This document shows, piece after piece, positions 58,860 through 64,000 of a stretch of DNA of 64,000 bases. The notes beneath the pieces were generated by a model that was not told the DNA's origin, searched no databases, and saw only the letters and a list, made by a program, of their open reading frames with translations. The first letter of the stretch is position 1. Every line of letters begins with the position of its first letter. Origin of the DNA: Clostridia bacterium. Lineage in GTDB: Bacteria; Bacillota; Clostridia; Oscillospirales; Acutalibacteraceae. The stretch spans positions 1 through 64,000 of the forward strand of contig JAGAMO010000006.1 in the NCBI GenBank assembly GCA_017624675.1. Reading direction: 5' to 3'. The position numbers and the translations under genes are program-made.

Positions 58860-60173
58860 TCATTTAACTAAAACTTGTCCATCGCCCTTTTGGAGGATTA
58901 AAATTTCCTCTTCCCTAAGGGCGTCGGTATTTATATATACCAAAATTTCCTGAGAATCGGCAGAGATACAACTAAATTCATAACACCGCTTTTCTTCACT
59001 ATCGGTAGGAATAAGCGCTAATCTCACATCATTTATTTGAAGCTTTGAACTAACGATATTTCTTGCCTCTTCCTCAGTGATTTGCGGCGTTTCAAAAGCT
59101 CTGGCTTTATGGTTTGAAATGTATCCTCCAGCCTCGTAAAATACAATCTCCCCGTCATCCTCAGCAACGCCAACTTTAACAAGGTCGGTGTAACAAAGTG
59201 TTTTGCCATCAAGAAAAGCAAAATTTATAACACATACTCCGCCATAGCTTGAATAATAGGTTTCCTTTAAATTTCTCATTCCTATACTGTCAAGGTAAGC
59301 CGACGCCTTCAAAAGCGACTGGTCATAACTTAAAAGCACATCTGCAATTTCTCTTTCTTTTCTAAGATAAAGCAGGTACCCACCTTGCTTTGTAATCCCT
59401 ACAGTTACACCTGCCCCGAGAAAATCAAAGGTGGCAATTTTTCCTTGACTCTCCCCTGCAAATTCAAGGTTACCCTCTCCCGAGTATTTTATCGCATTTT
59501 TAAGAGCCTCGTCGTGAGAGATTACTGCTGTTTCCTTTAAAAGAGTAGGCTCTTTATTTAAAATATGGTCGGAGTAAGGTCCATCGTAAATCAGGGTTGG
59601 GTAATCTTTAAATTCGTCTTCCAACTCGGTCAGAGAGACGCTCAAACCCTTTTCTTCTACAGTCTGAGAAATTTCACGGTCAAGAGTTGCAGCCCAATAT
59701 TCAAGATTATTATAATCATCACGCGAAGTTCTTAATAATTCCGCTACATTCCGAGAAATTTCGCTTAGTTTTTCAATATTGGCCGTATCCTGAGCAGACA
59801 AACCCTCTTCGTCTAATCTTTCCGACAAGGAATAGGCGTAATTTCCTACTTGAGAAAAAAAGAGGTTTAAAGAACTCAACCGATCGGCAATGGGAAGTTG
59901 GGACAAGGTAGATTTGCAAATCTCCGCCTCGGTCAAAAGCTTTGAAGCCATACGGCTAATCTGCGGTTTAGTGGTTAAAAACCTTGTTTTATTGAGTATT
60001 GTTGCAATATTTCCCGTTGCAGTATTTAATTCGTCAAGCATATAGGAATAAGTATTTTCTATATTCAAAATATATGCCTTATTTTCCTTGTTTGTTTTAT
60101 AAAAAAAGCCTAAACAAACAAGGGCAATGCTAAGGGAAAAACTTACCGTTCTAACGGCATTTCGTCTGCTCAT
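58860..60173 (-). CDS. ypeB: Germination protein YpeB
   Basis: A 437-residue protein with an N-terminal membrane helix (about 9-26) and a long, coiled helical domain (30-195) of YpeB type. Three PepSY-like modules follow; FDFLGAGVTVGITKQGGYLLYLRK and ITEEEARNIVSSKL are typical. YpeB is needed for stability and localisation of the cortex-lytic enzyme SleB in spores, so it marks a sporulating organism. YDGPYSDHILNKEP is the signature of the family. The ATG at 60173 follows GGAGGC. No sleB gene lies next to it here. The 112 bases downstream hold nothing I can identify. Confidence 0.85.
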   Translation of the reverse strand: MSRRNAVRTVSFSLSIALVCLGFFYKTNKENKAYILNIENTYSYMLDELNTATGNIATILNKTRFLTTKPQISRMASKLLTEAEICKSTLSQLPIADRLSSLNLFFSQVGNYAYSLSERLDEEGLSAQDTANIEKLSEISRNVAELLRTSRDDYNNLEYWAATLDREISQTVEEKGLSVSLTELEDEFKDYPTLIYDGPYSDHILNKEPTLLKETAVISHDEALKNAIKYSGEGNLEFAGESQGKIATFDFLGAGVTVGITKQGGYLLYLRKEREIADVLLSYDQSLLKASAYLDSIGMRNLKETYYSSYGGVCVINFAFLDGKTLCYTDLVKVGVAEDDGEIVFYEAGGYISNHKARAFETPQITEEEARNIVSSKLQINDVRLALIPTDSEEKRCYEFSCISADSQEILVYINTDALREEEILILQKGDGQVLVK

Positions 60174-60214
60174 AAAAGCCTCCAAAATTCATTTTCCTTA
60201 GTATTGCCCAAAAT

Positions 60215-60712
60215 TTACATATTATTTAATTTTTTATCCAGATATTGCCTTACCTCATCACAGGACAAATTCAGCGCACAAGCAAGTTCCTCTAAAAGAA
60301 GCTTTTCTGCTAAAGCCATATACCTTTCATCTACATATCCGGGTTTTTTGCGGTTTTCTAAAGCAGTTTTTCTCTTGTGGTAAAGCCTTGACGCCAACCC
60401 TACCAAATCCTCGCAGTTATGGGTTGCTATCATCATATCATACTGCTCTTTGGAAAGCTCTATGTCGGCAGAAAACTGTACTATTTCGGGAATTTTATCT
60501 ATCAATTCCTCGGCTTCCTTTTTAGATATAACAGGTCTGACAAAAACTTTATTCGCCTCCACAGGCACAAATATTGTGCTGTTAGGACTGCCAAAAGGTT
60601 TTAGAACATAATAAAGCTTTTTCTGATTTCTCGTCAGTTCCTTTTCACACTGTCCCTCAACCGTACAAACTCCCGTTTTTCCGTATACAACCTTTGCTCC
60701 AATTTCAAACAT
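60215..60712 (-). CDS. CarD family transcription factor
   Basis: A 165-residue protein. The N-terminal Tudor-like domain (1-60, FEIGAKVVYGKTGVCTVEG, YYVLKPFGSPNSTIFVPVE) is that of CarD/CdnL, which binds the RNA polymerase beta subunit and stabilises open complexes. The helical C-terminal part (75-165) ends in LACALNLSCDEVRQYLDKKL. It stands 40 bases upstream of ypeB on the same strand, so the two may be co-transcribed, and a terminator-like hairpin separates it from the gene upstream. Confidence 0.88.
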   Translation of the reverse strand: MFEIGAKVVYGKTGVCTVEGQCEKELTRNQKKLYYVLKPFGSPNSTIFVPVEANKVFVRPVISKKEAEELIDKIPEIVQFSADIELSKEQYDMMIATHNCEDLVGLASRLYHKRKTALENRKKPGYVDERYMALAEKLLLEELACALNLSCDEVRQYLDKKLNNM

Positions 60713-60732
60713 TTTCTCACCTCAAGACAAAA

Positions 60733-60760
60733 GCCGTTTTCCAAGGTTCAAGAAAACGGC
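60733..60760 (-). terminator. Terminator between the 107-residue protein gene and carD
   Basis: GCCGTTTTC and GAAAACGGC arms with a ten-base centre; on the minus strand TTTTGTC follows the stem. Confidence 0.65.
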
Positions 60761-60834
60761 ATGGCTGTTAAAATAAACCTATAGGTAAATTTTAACACAT
60801 TTTGTCTAAAAATGTAAGTAAAAGTTTCATTTTT

Positions 60835-61158
60835 TTATTTCATCATAATTTTTGCTGTATTTTTGTGTGCCACAGTAATAAAATTAATGTTTTGTTTAGG
60901 GATAATTGTACTCACGCAATCCTCACTCATTTTAATAACAATGTAGTCTTCTCCGACTTCTAAAAGTTTGCCAACCTTTTTAGACATACATCTTCCGCTA
61001 CAAGCCTCAACCATAACCCATTTTCCAATACAGCCTGTTAAATGCTTTGCGAAATCACCTTTATGCTGTAAGACTTCATTATAGGGCATTTGAGTCAGGT
61101 GCTTTTCGTAAACCTCCAAGTCCTTTTCACAGCTTATATGCATCATTTTGTTTTCCAT
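60835..61158 (-). CDS. Small conserved-looking protein of unknown function
   Basis: A 107-residue soluble protein with a good AGGAGGT site before the ATG at 61158. The N-terminal 50 residues are helical and charged. From about residue 45 a beta-rich domain appears (GKWVMVEACSGRCMSKKVGKLLEVGEDYIVIKM, TIIPKQNINFITVAH), shaped like a small Sm, KOW or PRC-like barrel. Five cysteines, including CSGRC, are notable in a protein of this size. It is transcribed alone, between tRNA-Ser and carD, in a region of sporulation genes. I do not recognise the family. Confidence 0.7.
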   Translation of the reverse strand: MENKMMHISCEKDLEVYEKHLTQMPYNEVLQHKGDFAKHLTGCIGKWVMVEACSGRCMSKKVGKLLEVGEDYIVIKMSEDCVSTIIPKQNINFITVAHKNTAKIMMK

Positions 61159-61248
61159 ATAATACCTCCTAAAAATAGCATCAATATATCTTATGAGCAA
61201 TGACATACAAGCGTTAAAATATAATTTTACAAAAAACAAAATTGGGTC

Positions 61249-61277
61249 TTGATTTTTTAAACTCTTTAAAGTATAAT
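61249..61277 (+). promoter_or_regulatory. Promoter of tRNA-Ser
   Basis: TTGATT (61249-61254) and TATAAT (61272-61277), spacer 17, 13 bases before the tRNA. Confidence 0.8.
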
Positions 61278-61290
61278 GGATAAGTCGCTT

Positions 61291-61382
61291 GGAGAGATGG
61301 CTGAGCTGGTCTAAGGCGCACGATTGGAAATCGTGTAACGGCTAATACCCGTTCAGGGGTTCGAATCCCCTTCTCTCCGCCA
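61291..61382 (+). tRNA. tRNA-Ser (GGA)
   Basis: Acceptor GGAGAGA/TCTCTCC, anticodon stem CACGAT/ATCGTG with loop TTGGAAA (anticodon GGA), long variable arm TAACGGCTAATACCCGTTC, T arm GGGGTTCGAATCCCC and encoded CCA at 61380-61382. A single-gene unit. Confidence 0.95.
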
Positions 61383-61454
61383 AAAATCCTCGTACAAAAA
61401 GTACGAGGATTTTTACTTTTTCACTATTAACTATTCATTCTTCACTTTTCTCTT
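61383..61454 (+). terminator. tRNA-Ser terminator followed by a heptad repeat tract
   Basis: AAAATCCTCGTAC and GTACGAGGATTTT form the terminator (61383-61414). It runs straight into seven-base units in register, TTACTTT, TTCACTA, TTAACTA, TTCATTC, TTCACTT, TTCTCTT (61413-61454). The same frame follows tRNA-Gln on the other strand. 61455-61521 holds only an AT-rich leader with the SD GAGGA for the next gene. Confidence 0.8.
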
Positions 61455-61521
61455 TGATTTTGGATTTTTTAAAGATTATAGATAATAGTGACTTAATCAA
61501 AAACTTTGCGAGGATAATAAA

Positions 61522-62031
61522 ATGATTATTTTAATTACCGGTGCATCGCACACAGGAAAAACCGCACTTGCCCAAAAATTGCTTGAAAAATATAAGTTTC
61601 CTTACCTTTCAATAGACCATTTAAAAATGGGGTTAATTAGAAGCAAAAACACCGACCTTACCCCTTTGAGCAGTGACGATAACTTAACAGCATATCTCTG
61701 GCCTATTGTTCGTGAAATGATTAAAACCGCTATTGAAAATAAGCAGAATTTAATTATTGAAGGTTGCTATATCCCCTTTGACTTTGCAAAAGATTTTGAA
61801 AAAGAATATCTTGATAATATTAAATACTACTGTCTTATAATGAGTAAAAAATATATTGAAAACAATTTTTCTGAGATAAAAAAATATGCAAGTGTAATTG
61901 AAAACCGTTTGTACGATGACTGCACTTTAGAAGATTTGTTAGATGATAATGTAAAAAATCTGGAACTTGCGAAAAAGCACAAAGTAAACTACATACTTAT
62001 TGATGATAAATATGAAATAGAATTATCATAA
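61522..62031 (+). CDS. P-loop kinase-like protein
   Basis: A 169-residue protein of the adenylate-kinase-like P-loop group. The Walker A motif GASHTGKTALAQKL occupies residues 7-20. LIIEGCYIPFDF (about 75-86) fits the Walker B/substrate region, and a basic helix follows near 120. The acceptor substrate is unknown; the protein resembles the small AAA or zeta-toxin-like kinases found singly in Clostridia. The start follows GAGGA by nine bases, and a terminator comes directly after the stop. Confidence 0.7.
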   Translation: MIILITGASHTGKTALAQKLLEKYKFPYLSIDHLKMGLIRSKNTDLTPLSSDDNLTAYLWPIVREMIKTAIENKQNLIIEGCYIPFDFAKDFEKEYLDNIKYYCLIMSKKYIENNFSEIKKYASVIENRLYDDCTLEDLLDDNVKNLELAKKHKVNYILIDDKYEIELS

Positions 62032-62063
62032 GCACCGACTCTTTGAGGGTCGGTGCTTTTTTC
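62030..62063 (+). terminator. Terminator after the P-loop kinase gene
   Basis: AAGCACCGAC and GTCGGTGCTT around TCTTTGAGG, followed by TTTT. Confidence 0.9.
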
Positions 62064-62108
62064 ACAAATAAAAAAACGCCTCATATTTTAAATTAGAGGT
62101 GATTTTTT

Positions 62109-62597
62109 ATGGATAAAAACTTAATTGACCGCTATAAAGCGGAAATGATGAGTCTTTATAAAGGCCGTTCAAAACCTGTTATGGCTCAAACTGTACCCGT
62201 GCCACAACAAGGAGATACAGGAAAACTAATAGGTGTTGCAACACAGATTCGAGGAATTTATTTTGTTCCAAACACAAAAGTTACTGTCTTTACGGGAAGT
62301 CCCGACAATATGCAAATTATTGACACCGATTTTACAAACGAAAACGGAAGAACAAAGGAGTTTATTCTGCCGACACCCGCAAAGGCACTCTCCGAAGATC
62401 AAAACAACACTATACAGCCTTATTCTCTTTACAATATGATGTTCGAGGCAGACGGATATCTCACAAACATTCATCTTAATATCCCTGTTTTCGAGGGTGT
62501 AACCTCAAGGCAAACCTCAAATCTCTTGCTGTTAGAGACAGCAGGTGTTAACAAGGGTCCACGCATTTTCGATGAAATGCCAAATTACAATTTATAG
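62109..62597 (+). CDS. Unknown protein paired with the SpoIID-like gene
   Basis: A 162-residue soluble protein. After a Gln/Pro-rich N-terminus, about 110 residues read like a carboxypeptidase-regulatory or transthyretin-like beta domain (GKLIGVATQIRGIYFVPNTKVTVFTGS, YNMMFEADGYLTNIHLNIPVFEGVTS). The order suggests a surface-binding or adaptor module. GAGGTG precedes the ATG. It lies 12 bases before the SpoIID-like gene and shares its transcript, so the two proteins probably work together in the spore or cortex. No signal peptide. I do not recognise a named family. Confidence 0.7.
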   Translation: MDKNLIDRYKAEMMSLYKGRSKPVMAQTVPVPQQGDTGKLIGVATQIRGIYFVPNTKVTVFTGSPDNMQIIDTDFTNENGRTKEFILPTPAKALSEDQNNTIQPYSLYNMMFEADGYLTNIHLNIPVFEGVTSRQTSNLLLLETAGVNKGPRIFDEMPNYNL

Positions 62598-62609
62598 GAG
62601 GTTATAAAA

Positions 62610-63977
62610 ATGCCCGAAGCACTGCTTCCCGTTATTCCCGAAAACATAACAGTTCATTTGGGTGCGCCTGGGTCTGACGCTCAAAATGTTACTGTAAATT
62701 TTATAGACTACATTAAAAATGTGGCATCAAGTGAAATTTACCCAACCTGGCCCGAAAACGCTTTGAGAGCCAACATTTATGCTATAATATCCTTTGCACT
62801 TAACCGGATTTACACCGAATGGTACCCGGCACGTGGTTATAACTTTGACATCACAAACTCCACCCAGTTTGACCAAGCATTTGTACCAAACCGTGAAATT
62901 TATGATAATATCAGTGCTATCGTAGACCAAATTTTTAACGATTATGTTGTTCGCCAAGGCACAATACAACCCCTTTTTACCGCCTTTTGCAACGGCACAA
63001 CCTCTCAATGTGCGGGGCTTTCCCAATGGGGAACGGTAAGTCTTGCCGAACAAGGCTTTACCCCATACCGCATTTTGCAAAACTATTACGGCAATGACAT
63101 TAACATTGTAGAAAATGCCCCCGTTGGCGACAGCGGCGAGTCATACCCAGGTGTTCCTTTAGAAACGGGTGACCGCGGAAACAATGTGCAAATTCTTCAA
63201 ATACAGTTAAACCGAATCAGACAAAACTACCCTGCCATACCCGAAATAACAAACCCCAACGGCACCTTTGGAATAGAAACCGAAAACGCGGTAAGAAAAT
63301 TCCAAGAGATATTTTCTCTACCTCAAACAGGTATTGTTGATAAATCGACTTGGTATAGAATTAAACAATATTATAACGGAGTTAAAAGTCTTGCCGAACT
63401 TGCCAGTGAGGGGATAACCCTTGAAGAAGCCACTGTTCCTTTCAGCACTCAATTAGCTCAAGGAAACAGCGGAATTGATGTTAGAACATTGCAGTATTAT
63501 TTAAGCATTATTGCCTATTTTAACAGTGATTTACAGCCTGTGCCTTTGGACGGAATATATGACGCCGCAACGGTTGATGCGGTAGAGCGTTTTCAAGAAT
63601 TTTACGGTCTGCCCGTTACAGGAATTGTTGATAACGACACTTGGAATGTGATAGATAGAATTTACACCGAAACTGTTGCCGCTCTGCCCGAGGGGTATCA
63701 AGGCAACAACGCAAAGCTCTACCCCGGTTATTTCTTGACAAAAGGTATGCGAGGAGAAAATATTACCGATTTGCAAACTTATTTGAATTTAATCGGCAGA
63801 AACATCCCCGAAGTACCCGAGGTGCCTGTGACAGGTTATTTCGGCGACCAAACCGAAAACGCAGTTCGTGTCTTCCAACGGCTTTTCGGCATACCCGTTT
63901 CGGGAGATGTTGGTCCTGTTACTTGGTATCAAATCGCACTGCAATACGACTTTTTAAACAGGGGCGTTGCAAGTTAG
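62610..63977 (+). CDS. SpoIID-like domain protein with three peptidoglycan-binding repeats
   Basis: A 455-residue protein. The N-terminal 180 residues match the SpoIID/LytB domain (NVASSEIYPTWPENALRANIYAI, FNGTTSQ-like CNGTTSQCAGLSQWGTVSLAEQGFTPY), which acts on denuded glycan strands during engulfment. Three PG_binding_1 modules follow, around 188-255, 288-350 and 378-448, each ending in a TWYRI/TWNVI/TWYQI motif. There is no signal peptide or membrane anchor, so it may act in the mother cell, or inside the spore, or be released by lysis. GGAGG precedes the ATG. Downstream 23 bases to the window end hold nothing I can identify. Confidence 0.87.
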   Translation: MPEALLPVIPENITVHLGAPGSDAQNVTVNFIDYIKNVASSEIYPTWPENALRANIYAIISFALNRIYTEWYPARGYNFDITNSTQFDQAFVPNREIYDNISAIVDQIFNDYVVRQGTIQPLFTAFCNGTTSQCAGLSQWGTVSLAEQGFTPYRILQNYYGNDINIVENAPVGDSGESYPGVPLETGDRGNNVQILQIQLNRIRQNYPAIPEITNPNGTFGIETENAVRKFQEIFSLPQTGIVDKSTWYRIKQYYNGVKSLAELASEGITLEEATVPFSTQLAQGNSGIDVRTLQYYLSIIAYFNSDLQPVPLDGIYDAATVDAVERFQEFYGLPVTGIVDNDTWNVIDRIYTETVAALPEGYQGNNAKLYPGYFLTKGMRGENITDLQTYLNLIGRNIPEVPEVPVTGYFGDQTENAVRVFQRLFGIPVSGDVGPVTWYQIALQYDFLNRGVAS

Positions 63978-64000
63978 GAAAAAATGTGTTAAAATGGTTT

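Overview
The window is AT-rich chromosomal DNA from an anaerobic, spore-forming Bacillota, most likely class Clostridia (Oscillospirales or a neighbouring order). The evidence is the gene content: a Clostridia-type glycogen operon with both GlgC and GlgD, a Na+-pumping decarboxylase, a citrate branch headed by a homocitrate-synthase-like (Re-type) citrate synthase, the germination protein YpeB, a SpoIID-like protein with peptidoglycan-binding repeats, and DUF421/DUF4363, DUF1836 and CarD-family genes. I see no phage, IS transposase, CRISPR array or rRNA. Most of it is ordinary housekeeping sequence, densely packed, with clear sigma-A-like promoters and rho-independent terminators.

Layout. 0-5 kb: a membrane protein cut by the window edge, a transporter gene remnant, pnuC with a structured leader, a DUF421/DUF4363 pair, and a polar amino-acid ABC transporter (binding protein, permease, ATPase) followed by pyrophosphatase. 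5.7-15.8 kb: an S1-domain protein, a YfhO membrane protein divergent from a YfbR nucleotidase, the four-gene decarboxylase operon, an M14 peptidase, a NUDIX hydrolase and UppP. 16-22 kb: glgB-glgC-glgD-glgA. 22-28 kb: a lipoprotein, mfd, pth, degV. 28-29 kb: tRNA-Met and tRNA-Glu. 29.9-33.2 kb: nucleotidyltransferase, pyridoxamine kinase, endonuclease III and an EIIC-like membrane protein. 33.3-39.8 kb: RuvX and a MurF-like/Ddl cell-wall cluster ending in a CDF transporter. 39.9-44.3 kb: maltodextrin ABC transporter plus MalQ. 44.4-49.5 kb: citrate synthase, GntR regulator, aconitase, isocitrate dehydrogenase. 49.7-52.3 kb: PadR/DUF1700/DUF4097 and tRNA-His/tRNA-Gln. 52.5-58.7 kb: amino-sugar operon, CapA-like protein, phosphoglucomutase. 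58.8-64 kb: YpeB, CarD, tRNA-Ser and spore-associated genes.

How the genes work together. Glucans enter through the maltodextrin transporter and MalQ, are interconverted by phosphoglucomutase and stored through GlgC/D/A/B. Citrate synthase, aconitase and isocitrate dehydrogenase form an oxidative half-cycle giving 2-oxoglutarate, apparently controlled by the GntR protein encoded within the same operon. The amino-sugar operon links GlcN-6-P, GlcN-1-P and probably an acetyltransferase step feeding wall precursors, near UppP, the MurF-like ligase and Ddl.

Most notable: (1) a GlmM phosphoglucosamine mutase with an N-terminal XRE helix-turn-helix domain, encoded behind a promoter whose -10 lies in an inverted repeat, which suggests an enzyme that regulates its own operon; (2) an amino-acid binding lipoprotein whose two halves are in reversed order, a natural circular permutation; (3) two inverted copies of a 202-bp element with terminal inverted repeats, tiled almost end to end with hairpins, one of which supplies the stop codon of a gene; (4) a heptanucleotide repeat tract placed identically after two tRNA terminators. 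All family names come from reading the translated sequence by eye; no database search was run.
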